A stretch of DNA of 64,000 bases from Absidia repens. Lineage: Eukaryota > Mucoromycota > Mucoromycetes > Mucorales > Cunninghamellaceae. Within the stretch, counting starts at the first letter, position 1, and the number at the start of each line of letters is the position of its first letter. Positions 36,885 through 48,480 of this stretch are shown one piece after another. The stretch spans positions 372,001 through 436,000 of the forward strand of contig MCGE01000024.1 in the NCBI GenBank assembly GCA_002105175.1, given 5' to 3'. The position numbers were made by a program, and so were the translations under genes. The notes beneath the pieces were generated by a model. That model was not told where the DNA came from, did not search any database, and saw only the letters and a list, made by a program, of their open reading frames with translations.

Positions 36885-37680
36885 ATTTAAAAGGCCGCCC
36901 ACGTGAATATTTATTTACTCCTTTTTTTTCCTCTGTCTCTTTCTTTTCCTTTTCTTCTTTCTCTTGATTTTTTTTTCTTTGTCATTCCGCCTATTTTGGG
37001 GTGTGATGATCTTAGATTAGAGCCAGGTCTAGTTTAGAAGGGTTTCAGCTCAGGGATTACAAGATGCATAGGGAAACCCTTTCATTTTGGATTCAAGATT
37101 TAGAGCCACCGTTAGTTGGCTTTTTGAAGCCATCATTAGCTTAGGTTAGTTTTAGTTTATCTTAGTTTGTATACGCAACTGAATAAAATATGCCTTTATT
37201 TACCTATTTCAATGAAAAATGTCCCATTGGTCTCGTTTATGATCTGTACAAGTGATTTTTTTTTACTACCATCAACCTTTTGAGTAATATTGACCGCTTT
37301 TATGTTTTACTCAAGACATCCCTTTTGTCATTCTCAAGCCTTGCACAATGCCAATATGTTAAATCCCGTTTTACAATCGTCCTTTTAAATTAGTGTTGAC
37401 AACCTTTCAAATCTCACTTTAGACTTCCTCATGAATCGTCCAATAGATCTTTCCATCGAGCCCCATGTTACTATCAGCCCCTCGTCTTTCGTTTTAGTAT
37501 CCCAATGTTCTTCAATAAAATGTGCCTTTAAATTAAAGTTGACTATCCTTCACACCACTCTTTAGACATTCTTCCATCAATTTCCATGTTATTATGAACC
37601 TTTCAGCTTTAGTTTTAGTATCTACTATAGTCTTTCAATAAAGTACGCCTTTTTGTTAACCATTAACCGACCCATCGTAT
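36885..37680 (-). repeat. Dispersed repeat copy R8b (reverse orientation)
   Basis: Nearly complete: GGCCGCCCACGTGAATATT near 36893, a pyrimidine tract at 36918-36980, the core with AGGTCTAGTTTAGAAGGG and TTTCAGCTCAGGGATTACAA near 37044, then subrepeats with GAATAAAATATG near 37180, TTCAATAAAATGTGCC near 37511 and TTCAATAAAGTACGCC near 37634. It runs into the hexamer microsatellite at 37722. Confidence 0.85.
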
Positions 37681-37721
37681 AGTCAACAATGTTGCTCTTG
37701 TAACCATTCTTTTTCTCGTAG

Positions 37722-37934
<213 letters not shown>

Positions 37935-37998
37935 TTCATTGTAAAACAATAAGTCAAATAACCAAGTCAGATGGTCACATAATATAATTTTATTAAAT

Positions 37999-39581
37999 CT
38001 AGAATCGCTTCATTTGGTTATTCTTTTCGTACATGCGATATCCAACAAACAACACACCAACAAGACCAGCAGCAAGAACAATCTTGAACAAGAAAGAAAA
38101 GAATCCACCTGAAGAAGATTTGGGTTTCGTAGACTTCTGGACCTGCAAATGCCACACAATTAAAAAAAAAAAAAAAAAAAAAAAAAGGGAAGGTTGTCAG
38201 TCTCTATGGTATATAACAATAATCCCTCTCCTAGATTTTTCTTTCTCTTACGGGCTTGGCTTCCTTCTTTTCGGGTACCAATGTCTTAGTTGTCACTGAC
38301 ACGATATCATGATTATCTGTTAATAAAAGGGAGAGAAAAAAAAGTTAATTGCTGAATTGTGAGTGCCTTGTTGTCTTATTACCAGTCAAATCACCAGTAT
38401 GAGCAGAGAAGCCAAGATAGATTTGATTGGGAAGTTTAACATCGTGCACCTACAGAAGAAAGGAAACGTAGTTAGTTACCTATAGCCTTTGCAACACACA
38501 CACACACACACACACACACACTCATATATACCTTAAAGCATTGATCCCAGGTATCTTCATCACGCCACAATACATCCAATTTGAGATAGTTATTCTTGTA
38601 GTAAGTCAATCGAGCACGAGTAGGGAACGTTTTCGCCCGGAAATCGGCTTCACAGCCTTCCAATTCAGTTAATCGCCCATCCTTGTCATTGTCGTAAGAT
38701 GTCATGCCATCACCCAACATAGCACTGATATAAGGGAAGGTATGACGCTAAAGATAGCCATAATAAATATAAAAAAAAAATGAGAAAAAGAAGGAACGGA
38801 TCACCACCTAATGAAACATAAAGGGTGGTTGTAACTTACATGAGAGCGTTCATTATCATAAGTATCAAAGAATACACCAAGACCATCAAATCGATCCTTG
38901 GAACCAAACACAGTTCCATCAGTCGCTCTTTCTCTTGCCAACCACACTATGGAAATAGGATGATATAAATATTTTTGTTTCGTTTTCTATCATCATCATC
39001 CTTACAGAAAAATAAATAATAAAAATTGCAGACTTACTAGCAAAACCATCACCATACAAGTGACCTGCAGGACCATCTACGTTGAATTCAAATTCCACTT
39101 CAAAATCATGGGCAGTAATAGGCTATATACATACGTATCAAATAAAATAAAATAAAAAAAGGAGGTGAGTTAGCATGTAGTTCTCTATTAGCATATTATA
39201 CACCGTGCTATTCCAGAAGTCGTTCTTACCAGCCGAGACCAAAGATGACCGATTTGTGATTGTTTGTTATTTGTCAAGCGAATATGACGGTTGGTATTGA
39301 TAATGGTATCGCCACCGAAGTCAAACCAGCGGTTTTGGAGTTCGTCATCTAAGAAAAAAAAAAAAAAAAAAAAAAGAAGAACACGAATTGATGAGGTCAA
39401 GGGCCAAAAAAGAAAGGAAGTGTAACAGTGGGAAGAGTGGGGGAGGGGAGGCGAACTTACCAATATAGGGCATGGAGATGGAATGAGTACGTAAGATAAC
39501 GCTTGATGGTGAAGCGCTTTGGGCGAGAGACACAGTGGCAGTAGCCAAAGTTGCCATCACCAAGGTAAACAAGTGACGCAT
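37999..39581 (-). CDS. L-type lectin ER/Golgi cargo receptor (VIP36/ERGIC-53 family)
   Basis: Eight exons (39581-39461, 39348-39230, 39122-39038, 38946-38840, 38747-38532, 38449-38383, 38316-38252, 38142-37999) give 307 residues. A signal peptide (MRHLFTLVMATLATATVSLAQ) leads into an L-type lectin domain: RWFDFGGDTIINTN, FEVEFEFNVDG, HLYGDGFAMWLARERAT and DGLGVFFDTYDNERSHRHTFP; the D-x-Y-x-N part matches the calcium/mannose site of the family. A single membrane segment (FKIVLAAGLVGVLFVGY) and a short basic tail ending MKRF follow, a type I layout. These receptors sort high-mannose glycoproteins between ER and Golgi. The length fits VIP36/LMAN2 better than ERGIC-53, since no long coiled coil is seen. 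A (CA)n run lies in intron 5. Confidence 0.92.
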
Positions 39582-40049
39582 GGTATCGTTCTTTTCTTTC
39601 GTTCGAGATGAAGTTAGGAAAAAGAGAAAAAAGAAAATGTGCAATTCTCAATCCCCGACCAATATTACCGTATGCCCAATGCCACGTCGTGCAATGACGA
39701 GCGGCATCTAAATTCAAAAAAGCTGTTATTCAGGGCCACTTTCATTTGGATTTTCCTTCATGGCTGACGTGTGGCTGGCTACCTTTTCTTTGACAAAAAA
39801 AAAAAAAAAAAAGAAATAAGAAGAAGATATATATGTTATTATTATGGTATGTGAATTACCTAGAGAAAGAAACGAGAAGAAAAGAGAACGTCTGTGGTTT
39901 ATGCGCTCAATAGATCAGACAGGCACACACTGAGAGGGTCAAACCCCGCTGTGGCTTGTGGAAGGAAAAATATTTTTTTTTTTCTTTTACATGATCAACT
40001 GGATTTGTTTCCCTTTTTCATTCTCTTTCTACCTCATACACACTTAACT
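39582..40049. promoter_or_regulatory. Shared divergent promoter region, lectin gene and eS21
   Basis: 470 bp separate two divergent starts. It has an A18-type tract at 39797-39814 and a pyrimidine-rich stretch just before the eS21 ATG, as is common for ribosomal protein genes. No gene. Confidence 0.45.
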
Positions 40050-40388
40050 ATGGAAAACTCTGAAGGCAGACTCGTCGATATCTACATCCCCCGCAAGTGG
40101 TAAGTATTCACCTCTCCTCCCCCTCTTTTTTCTCAAATATTTACTAAAAGCTTTCACTTTTTTTTTTGATACCTTAGCTCTGCCACTAACCGTCTCATCA
40201 CTGCCAAGGACCACGCCTCTATTCAACTCAACGTTGCCGATGTCGATGCTGAAGGTCGTGCCACCAACTCCTTCTCCACCTATGCTCTCTGTGGTTTTGT
40301 CCGTAAGGAAGCCGAAGCCGATGACTCCATCAACCGTCTTGCTACCCAAGATGGTTACTTGAAAAACGTATGGTCTTACCAACAATAG
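40050..40388 (+). CDS. RPS21: Small ribosomal subunit protein eS21
   Basis: Two exons (40050-40099, 40178-40388) encode 86 residues, the normal length. [20 protein letters not shown] is the diagnostic N-terminus of eS21, followed by [20 protein letters not shown] and [20 protein letters not shown]. It is a component of the 40S subunit, on the body near uS2. The 78-bp intron splits the codon of C17. AATAAA is present near 40437. Confidence 0.97.
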
Positions 40389-40710
40389 ATATTAGTGTTA
40401 GTATTATCATTATTTTTGGGAAATATACTTGCATCGAATAAAAGAAAACAAATCATCATATACATATATGTAGTAGATTTCATTTGTATTGTCTTCAAAA
40501 TAGGTTGATTTTGTTTATTTTTAAAAAGTATTGGGTTGATTTTTGGGGTGAAAACTATCATACTAAAGAGATCAGGGCATTGGTGTAACTATAGGGTGTG
40601 TATACAAAAGAGAAGTTGGTTGGGCGGGGACGGGAAGAGGAGGGGAATCTATATACGAGATGACTGACTACTATACTAAAGAAATAAGCTACTACTATTA
40701 CTACTAAGTT

Positions 40711-41275
40711 CTATTTGCCACCCTTTTTCTTATTGCTCTTCTTCTTCTTGGATGATTTTGATGCAGTAGAAGCGCCTTGGGGTATTTGTGGTGAATCGGC
40801 AGGGTTAGGGGAGGTCGTAGCGGGTACTTCAGCGACAGGTTCATCAATATCTATGAAATACATATACAGTCATTAATAAAATGCAATATGCACTTGTGTG
40901 CTTTTACACTTACCCATAGCCTTGTTCTGCATTTTGGACATGAATAGCTCATTCATACCAATGAATTTTTTGAGGTCAGTTGCTTGGTTTGTCTTGTATT
41001 TTACAATCTAAAGCGAGAAAAAAATGAAGAAGTAAGATTTGATGGGCACGTATCATTTTTATTTTTGTATTTACCATTTGATCATTTGTTACTTTCAGAA
41101 CGAGTTCGCCCTGCGAGCCGTGGAAAGCATGGACATAGCGTGTCTAAAACGTAAAACAAAAAAAAAGTGTCAGATGGAAAAGGAAGGAAGGGATGGAGTG
41201 TATTACGTTATCCGGAGATGAAGTAAAAATGTCTTCAGCAGCCTTTTGGAAATCGTCCCAGTTGGTAATATACAT
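40711..41275 (-). CDS. SRP9: Signal recognition particle subunit SRP9
   Basis: Four exons (41275-41207, 41143-41075, 41007-40914, 40850-40711) give 123 residues. The N-terminal part, MYITNWDDFQKAAEDIF, then RYVHAFHGSQGELVLKVTND and VKYKTNQATDLKKFIGMNEL, has the SRP9 alpha-beta-beta-beta-alpha pattern including the KVTND and YKT-QA-D-KK signatures. The protein binds the Alu domain of SRP RNA with SRP14 and helps arrest elongation. A tail of about 40 residues, P/A/S-rich and ending in a lysine cluster (SSKKKKSNKKKGGK), extends beyond the animal 86-residue form; fungal SRP9-21 homologues are also longer. It is convergent with eS21 (322 bp apart) and divergent from PEX2. Confidence 0.88.
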
Positions 41276-41657
41276 GATGAATAGACGACGAGGTAGAGAA
41301 ACAAAAAAAAAAAAGTTGGAAAATACGACAACCAGAAGAAAATAAAAATAGTGAGGGTATTTAAAACGCCGGTCGCTGGTATTGCAAGATCAAGTATTTC
41401 TCGGCCATTGATATGATAGATTTATTGATGGGTAGATACTGAGCTACGGTTTCCATTATGAAATGATCAAGACAGTCTCGTGTATTATCAATTCACCAAT
41501 TATTCAAGTCAAGAAAGGAATATAATATTAGAATCATACTCTTCCATTCATGTGAAAGGTCGATTGGTCATCGTAATATATTTAAAACACCGCAAGGCCA
41601 TTTTTGCTGTTTTCTCTTTTCTTTTTCTTCCCCATCTTTTTTGTATCCCATTTAATA
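41276..41657. promoter_or_regulatory. Shared divergent promoter region, SRP9 and PEX2
   Basis: 382 bp between two divergent starts, with a T-rich stretch before the PEX2 ATG. No gene. Confidence 0.45.
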
Positions 41658-43280
41658 ATGTCAAGACTCCCTTCTCAAGTACCTACACCAGAATGGACAA
41701 ACAATTGGAAACAGATACAACCTGCTTTATCAAAAATACGGCGTTCCATGGCCTCTTTGCGTACTTCATCACTTAAAGTCATGCGGGTTAGTCAATTGGA
41801 TTCTGACATTCTCGACAGCGAACTGTTTGATATCTTGAAGGAACAGTTATTTAGTGCCTTGTCTTTATTTAAAGTAAGTCTCCCCACCCCCCACCCCCAA
41901 AAAAAAGAACTAGAAAGGGGCTTCTAATACAGCAGCAACAACAACTTATTCTTTCTTGTTTATAGCCTACAATAAAAGAAAACTTCGAGCCAGAAATGCT
42001 TGGTATACTCAACCTAGTCTTGTTCAAATTGTCGATCTATGATTCATCAGCGACTTATGGGTCACAACTACAGAACTTGAAGTACAGAAACGAATGGAAA
42101 CATGGTGGAGTATGTAAGTAAAAACTCTTTATTTGTTTTGACAGTACAGTAGTGAATCTTTGGACTTGCTGGCTAACGATTGACTATTTTTTTTAATATT
42201 ATTATGTATTGCATAAGTGGAATCCATTGCAAAAGATGCACCATTGACGAAATCGCAGAAAATCGCTTACGGTGTCTTGACGGTTGGTGGACAATACGCG
42301 TGGACTCGAGCCAACAGATATATTACCGAAAAAGGGTGGGGTGAACTAGACGAGGTAAGATTGGGCGTTTTATCAACTTTACTTGGCCACATACTCATCA
42401 TTCTCATTCATTTTTCTTCTAGTCTGATGTACGGAACAAGGTCTATAGGATATTGCAAACTGGAGAAAAGTACTGGAAGGCATTTTCCGTATTGAACTTT
42501 TTGGTCTTTTTGTACAATGGAAGGTAATCAAAGGGTGGGAGAGGAATGGGCGAGGAACATGAACTGTATAAACAGTTTGGACCTTTTTTTTTCACTCACT
42601 CAACAATCAATCCACAACAAACATTGTAGGTATCGAACGTTGATCGATCGAATCTTAGCCATGCGGTTGGTATATGCCAAAAAATCACTTAATCGTCAAG
42701 TCAGTTTTGAATTCCTGAATCGTCAAATGGTTTGGCATGCATTCACAGTAAGTCATAAATGACACCCATATAGTTTTGCTTAGATACACTTTACTTAATC
42801 ATCCTTTTGGGGCTGGTTACGATGAATTAGGAATTCTTGTTGTTTTTGGTGCCTTTGATCAATGTGGAGAAGTTGAAATTGAAATTGATGCGAACACTTC
42901 TTCCCAAGTCCTATATGATGTCTTCCAAAGGATTTGATAAATTACCTGAAAATCAATGTGCTATCTGCCATGACAATGCCTCATCTTCCTCATCTAATGA
43001 TGCATCCGCTGCTGGTGGCGGGGCTCCTCCTGTTGGTCAGGTTCAAGATTACTCTGTACACAATCCTTACCAAGCTGATTGTGGTCACACTTATTGCTAC
43101 TATTGTATTCAAAGCAAAATCGCAATCTTCGGTGATGAATGGCCATGCCTTCGCTGCGGGGAAAAGGTAGAATCCATTCAAAAGCTGGTCTGTAAAGTGG
43201 AGGACAAGGAGGATGCTGCTGTGCCAACTGAATTTGCTGCGGCCGATGAAAAGGGTGATGCTAGCAAATTGGTAGAATAG
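41658..43280 (+). CDS. PEX2: Peroxisome biogenesis factor 2 (RING E3 ligase)
   Basis: Six exons (41658-41873, 41966-42113, 42218-42354, 42423-42523, 42630-42747, 42831-43280) give 389 residues. The Pex2/Pex12 N-terminal membrane domain is recognisable (VSQLDSDILDSELFDILKEQ, QKIAYGVLTVGGQYAWTRAN, YWKAFSVLNFLVFLYNGRYR, RQMVWHAFTEFLLFLVPLIN), followed by a C-terminal RING (CAICHDN, then DCGHTYCYYCIQ and CLRCGE). With Pex10 and Pex12 it forms the peroxisomal ligase that monoubiquitinates Pex5 for recycling. A low-complexity S/A/G/P insertion lies inside the RING between the first and second ligand pairs. The tail is acidic. Confidence 0.93.
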
Positions 43281-43761
43281 ATTAGAAATAGATATCTGTA
43301 TTTTTTTACATGGTCTGAAATAAAGTTATCTGTTTTTTTTTTGTTTTTTTTTTGTTACATACTATGTGTATTATTTTTGTGTCCTGTATTCGATGACTTT
43401 TTTGCACTTTTTTCCTTTGCTCAAATAATTACGTACGTGACTACCCAATTTAGCGATACTTGCCAAACTGAAACCATTTACAGATCAATAGCACGTACAA
43501 ACACAGCCAGATCCTACGGCAGCAGTTAACGGGCCTTTAGAATTCTCCAGAACTCTGTGGACTAGAAATCATTTGAATCTCAGTCAACTATGCGTCAAAT
43601 TTTTTGGACTACCTTCCGAGCCAATGAAAATCATGCCTGACACTGGGATGTCCGATGGAAAAAATTATATATAAATGGTGCATTACGTTGGTCTCTTTGT
43701 TTTTGCTCTTATATTTTTCTACACCTAAACAGATTATCTCTTTTTCTCTCACACTCCTGTC
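43281..43761. promoter_or_regulatory. Upstream region of CHCH gene with TATA-like box
   Basis: Contains the PEX2 3' end (GAAATAAAG near 43318) and, at about 43664-43674, ATTATATATAAATGG, a TATA-like box some 95 bp before the CHCH start. GAGCCAATGAAAA near 43618 resembles a CCAAT box. No other gene is seen. Confidence 0.5.
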
Positions 43762-44384
43762 ATGCCTCGTCGTAGTACTGTAAGTGAAAGCTGATACCTC
43801 CGAAACCTCTTTCTAAGTTTCCTTTTCTTTTTCTTTTTTTTTTTCTTTTTTATAGCAATCTCGTCGCTCTGCTCCTTCACATCAGCAAACCCGACAAGCA
43901 CATACAGTTCCTCAGCGTCAAGCCCCACCACCTCAGCAACAACAACATCAAACCTCTCCTGTGGCACATCAACAGCAACCTCGACAACCTGGCTTGTTTG
44001 GTCAAAGTATGTAGATAGAAAAGTCCATACCATAATTGAACACAATTACTCATCGACCTTTTTTTTTTTTTGTATATAGTGGCCTCAACAGCAGCTGGCG
44101 TTGCAGTGGGTAGTTCTGTGGGTCATGCCATAGGGTCAATGTTTACAGGAGGTCAAGCCCAAGATACTCCTCCACCTATGGATCAGCAACAGCAACAGCC
44201 CGTGGAACAACAACAATATGCAGGACAACAACAGCAGCAACAACAAAATGCGGTTGCTGGAAATTGCGAAGCAGATGCCAAGGCGTTTACGAAATGTTTG
44301 GAAGATAACACCAATGACATCTCTGCGTGCCAGTGGTATTTGGACCAGTTGAAATCTTGTCGGCAAATGGCTCAACAATATTAG
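43762..44384 (+). CDS. Twin-CX9C CHCH protein (MIX17/CHCHD2-CHCHD10 family)
   Basis: Three exons (43762-43779, 43856-44006, 44080-44384) give 157 residues. A basic, Q/P-rich N-terminus (MPRRSTQSRRSAPSHQQ) can act as a mitochondrial targeting signal. The hydrophobic glycine-rich segment ASTAAGVAVGSSVGHAIGSM is the hallmark of CHCHD2/10 and yeast Mix17. The C-terminal CHCH domain has two CX9C motifs (CEADAKAFTKC and CQWYLDQLKSC). The linker is polyglutamine-rich. The family is imported into the intermembrane space by Mia40 and linked to respiratory-chain and MICOS function. The first exon is only 18 nt. Confidence 0.93.
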
Positions 44385-44815
44385 CTATAGACGTTATTAG
44401 ATCCTCTTTTTTTATTTTTTTATTTTTTATATTTTCCACTGTATATATAGTATATTGAATAAAATGACTCTTGAAGATCAAAAAAAATATCATGTTGATC
44501 ATTGTTTAATGCAAGTCAGGACTGGTTAGCAAAGCGATAATACGGAAAACGATGTTTTTTTTTTGTTTTTTTTTTTTTTTTTTAAGGGGAAGGGATGACT
44601 TTAAACATCATACTAGGCAATCGAACAACAATAACAACAACAAAGTACCATTTATTGGGTACGGCAAATCAATAAAGACAGGCTGCAATACTGAATTATT
44701 ATTAAACTAAATATAAACAAACATAAAATGACTACATGACTAAATTAATAAAAGCGATAAAGAGGAGTGGGTGGGTATGGGTGAATGTAAGAATAAGAGG
44801 GGTGAGCTAGCTAAA
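44385..44815. other. Convergent intergenic region
   Basis: Contains GAATAAAATG near 44456 (poly(A) signal of the CHCH gene), T-tracts near 44555-44583, and AATAAA-type signals on the minus strand. No gene. Confidence 0.5.
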
Positions 44816-46028
44816 TCAAGAAGAGGATGTGTCTTCAGGAATAGGCCAAGTAGCATCAGGGTGTTGTTTGTAACGATCAAAATGTTGCTTAAAATAAGAC
44901 CAGCTGCTGACACCACGGACTAGAGGATCGTAAGTGGGAGGGGCATGAGCATAGGAAGGCACGATTTGTTCAATTTCATTGCGTAAAACAGGGCTTTTTA
45001 AGGCACGATAATCGGACCCTGCAGGTAGCTTATAGCCAGTACAGTGATACACCAAATGACCATCTGGATATTGCCCCATCTTCATAAACGGTGCCAACGG
45101 TGATACTCTTGTCCAGTTGACATCCACCTTGTCAATCGTATCATTTGTCGCCAAGTCCTTGGTGTCACATTTGAAAGTAAAGCATTCCGCCGCTATAAAG
45201 TAAAAAAACCCGACCAACATGACAGGATAACCGTCAGTGACAACCAATCATTCCCCTATATTTTATTTTTATTACCTTGATACATTTTGTTGGCATCATA
45301 AGCATCATATACTCCATCTTCAGTAGCTAATGGATTAGGATAAAACAAAGGAATCTAAATCAAGTAAATAAAGGCATATTAGGCATTTGTCAAATACATA
45401 GGGTCTTTTTTTGCGAGGAGTGGGGACGGGGGAAGACTTACTTCAGTGACAATAGAGGACGTAGTTCCATATGGATTGGTTCGGACGGTTAACGGCACCT
45501 TGGCAGGGAGAGCCATTTGGACAGGATCGTTGGCAATATGCACCACTGGCAAATCTTTTTCTTCAGTCCAAGGATTATCCCACTTGTCCAATTTGACCTG
45601 CTCAGCACCACTATCAGGCGCCAAATAGTAAGTCAATTCCCGGCTGGTCATCTTGAGTTGGTTGCTCTGTTGATCCAATTCAGCCCTGGCCACATTCATC
45701 CCAACACAGTGGAAAACCTTCTTGGGCGGTTGTCCAGGAAGAAACGCACTATAGGGAGGGGGGGTGAAAAACAAAGAGCGTAAGTTTTCATATTGTGGTT
45801 TCCTTTATCGCGTGGACCTGACTTATATCTATATATTATACTTACAAGACCGACCCTTCCCATTCATAGAACGTGTCTGCCTTGGAATCGGTAGAGTAGC
45901 GAAGTCGTAAAAGAGTATCACCAATAGTATGTTGTGTTCCTAAAAGAAATAAAATAGAAAATAGAATTAAAGGTGAGTTGTTTATATATGGCCAATACAA
46001 AAAAAATAACTTTACCTGTCGAGGTCAT
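44816..46028 (-). CDS. Probable DUF1838 family protein
   Basis: Five exons (46028-46016, 45939-45846, 45748-45442, 45354-45276, 45192-44816) give 289 residues. Segments YEWEGSVFAFLPGQPPKKVF, HCVGMNVARAE, SRELTYYLAPDSG and LPVVHIANDPVQMALPA resemble, from memory, the DUF1838 family known mainly from bacteria and some fungi; this assignment needs a profile search. There is no signal peptide and no membrane segment. The C-terminal part (PDGHLVYHCTGYKLPAGSDY, VSSWSYFKQHFDRYK) looks like a compact single domain. Function unknown. The first exon encodes only MTST plus one base; the chain was chosen because all joins keep the frame. Confidence 0.7.
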
Positions 46029-46279
46029 ATCAGTTTTTATATTTTTGATAAAGAAAAAGAAGAATGTGGGAAAAATAGAAAAGGCAGAAGTTTTATTTTA
46101 TTTCACCGCCCGGGACCAGGGCAGGTACGGGTAAAATATCAATCAAAATGACAGGTAAAACAAATTTATTTCAACAACGGAGAAGAGAAAGAAAGAGAGA
46201 GAGGGGGGGGGGTATATAAAAATCTAATATAAGAATTAAAACAACAACTACTACTACCAATAATAATGGTAACTATCTA

Positions 46280-46797
46280 CTAGAGCCAATTTGACCGTAC
46301 CCATTTCTTTCTGATAGAGAGAGGCAATAGCCAAGACCCCCAGCCTTTGTAAATCACGCGGCCAAAAAATCGACGTTGACCTAGAAAACTTCCAATTACA
46401 AATAAGGTCAGCGGGTAGACAAACAGTAGTTCAAGTAAAGTGACCAAGAGGGCATACAAGATTAAGCCCACAGAGGAAACTAATATATCCCCAAAAAAAA
46501 AAAAAAAAAAACGGTTAGTTATCTAGATAACATATTCTTCGTCCAATACCAGTACTATTCCTTTTACTTACTGCTCAGGTGGAATAGCCGTTGCAAGAGC
46601 ATATTACAAATACGTAAACTGGAGCCTCCAGTCGCGGAAAATATAAGAAACCGCCAAGTCCATATCATGTAGTATCTGAAGGCCCCTGATTGATCGGAAA
46701 AGGGAGGCAATGGTGCCAGGTAGAGTTCGTCATCAGCGTCGCTCGTACCATTTGTGGGTAAAAGTAAAGGATCCGTGCTGGAGGAATTGCGTGTCAT
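46280..46797 (-). CDS. Small integral membrane protein, unknown
   Basis: Two exons (46797-46572, 46479-46280) encode 141 residues starting MTRNSSSTDPLLLPTNGT. A short acidic N-terminus carries a dileucine-like DPLLLP. Then come YYMIWTWRFLIFSATGG and one long hydrophobic region, GLILYALLVTLLELLFVYPLTLFVIGSFLG, long enough for one or two membrane passes, and a basic, aromatic C-terminus (RRFFGRVIYKGWGSWLLP). No family is recognised. It follows the DUF1838 gene's start by about 230 bp in tail-to-head order on the same strand. Confidence 0.6.
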
Positions 46798-47690
46798 TCT
46801 GTATTGGGGGGTTAAGAAGAAAAAAAGAGAGTAAGAAAGAGACCAACGAAATTGCATTTTAACCCATCCCACTAAAAAGCGAAGCGGTGCTTGAATAAAT
46901 TCAGTTGCTTGGAAAATTCTTTTATACCCCCCCCTTGTGCGCCCAAATTCATCGCCCAATATATATATATATATATATATATTGTCAGGTTCATCAGTTA
47001 TGCCACAACAATCTCTTACTCCAAATGTATCGAATTTAACAGGAAATTCTAAAAACGTGCCAGAAACTGGTTTAAATAATATCTAATGGTTCAATAGCAC
47101 ATTGTTTATTTAATCGGAAACCTGTCTCATCCACTTCGGGTGTCGGGAATAGGGGAGTGGGTGGGGTTGGATGCAAATTTGGGTGGACTATCCTTTATAT
47201 AGCTGAGAGATAGAGTAGACAAGGGGAACATTTCAGTTTCAATTAAGAGAGAGCTGGGTTTGGTGTGTCGACTGGTAGCGGACTAAACGAAAACAAACTC
47301 GATCTTTCAATGACCCATCAAGCGGTGAGTTGAGGACTCATTAAGGTCTAAGATAAAAGATGTATTGAGTCATTCTACAACACACGTAAAAATTGATAAA
47401 TGATCGATATGTTCCTGTTAGTGGCCAGATCAGCTTCAATTTTTTTTAAAAATGTAAGATAAAGAGAAAGCAAACTTTTTTTATATATAAACCTAGACCA
47501 TTCAAGGACAATCGTTTGCAGTATGATGACGAGAAAGTCATACTTCTCGCCAGAAAGTTAAAAAATAGGGACTAAATATTCTCACTTTGCCCAATACCGT
47601 CGTCGAGAAAGCCCTAAATACCGTCAAAACATAGTAAAAACTATAAAATCACAAACTCAATACCCCCAAGGCGTAATCTATGCCAACAAC
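46798..47690. other. Intergenic, possible gene remnant
   Basis: After a (TA)n run near 46960 comes unique DNA with a TATA-like TTTATATAGC near 47192 and an ATG at 47310 (ATGACCCATCAAGCG followed by GTGAGT). A possible acceptor is near 47420, but only a 16-codon product results. This may be a truncated gene start or chance. Confidence 0.25.
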
Positions 47691-48480
47691 ACACATAAAA
47701 AATGCACACAATGGGTTTATTAAAGGTAGCATGAGGGAAATGATTGGGAGATCTAAAGAAGTAATTGTGGAAAGCAATCTAATATACTGAACAAAGCAGA
47801 GAAACATTGCAAAGACTATTACTGGATTTTTTTTTTATTAAAACATGAAAGGGTAGCGGTATAAAGGGTGTTATTATACAAAAATGAAAGAGACTTAACA
47901 AAACATTTTGATTGAATCAAGGGAAAAGAGGCATATTTTATTCAGATATGGATTCAAACTATTGACAAGATAACACTAAACTAAGCTAATGGAGACTCCA
48001 AGAGCCAACTAATGGTGTTCCAAAATTCTAGATCCAAAATGGCAGGTTTCCCCATGAATGCTGTAATCCCTGAGCAGAAAACCTTTCTAAACTAGTCCTG
48101 ACACTAATCTAAGATCATTACAACCTCAAAAAGGTCGAATGATGAAAAAGAAAAAAAGAAGGAGAAAAAGAAAATGGAGGCACAAAAATAGAAGGCGGAA
48201 ATAAGAATCACATGGGCGGAAGTTGAAACCTTTTTCTGTGGCCTGTTGTTGAACTGCTGCTCTGCCTATTACTCTAATTTCTTTCGATAATCTTTTTCAT
48301 TTCGATGGAGCAAAAACACAAAATACAGTTCTAAAAAGCCGGTGTATTGATAGATATAGAATGGATAACACATAAAAATAACGATATTACTGATAGTAAC
48401 GGTGCAATTTTTTTTTTCGTTAATGCAGTTATTGTGGGTCCCTTCTGTATGACAGTGTTATATATATTCATGTATATAAG
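47690..48480 (+). repeat. Dispersed repeat copy R5
   Basis: Left-truncated copy with CATATTTTATTCAGATATGG near 47932, core with CCCTGAGCAGAAAACC near 48067 and CTAGTCCTGACACTAATCTA, A/G-rich tract at about 48140-48200, and AATCACATGGGCGGAAGTTG near 48206. Beyond the end, homology with R2 and 53600-53810 continues (TTTTTCATTTCGATGG near 48290, CGTTAATGCAGTTATTGTGG near 48418). Confidence 0.8.

Noticed and set aside
37040..37100. tRNA-derived SINE: TAGCTCAGGGATTAC in the repeat core resembles a Pol III A box
   Set aside because: No B box matching GGTTCGANTCC follows at the right distance in any copy, so the resemblance alone is not enough.
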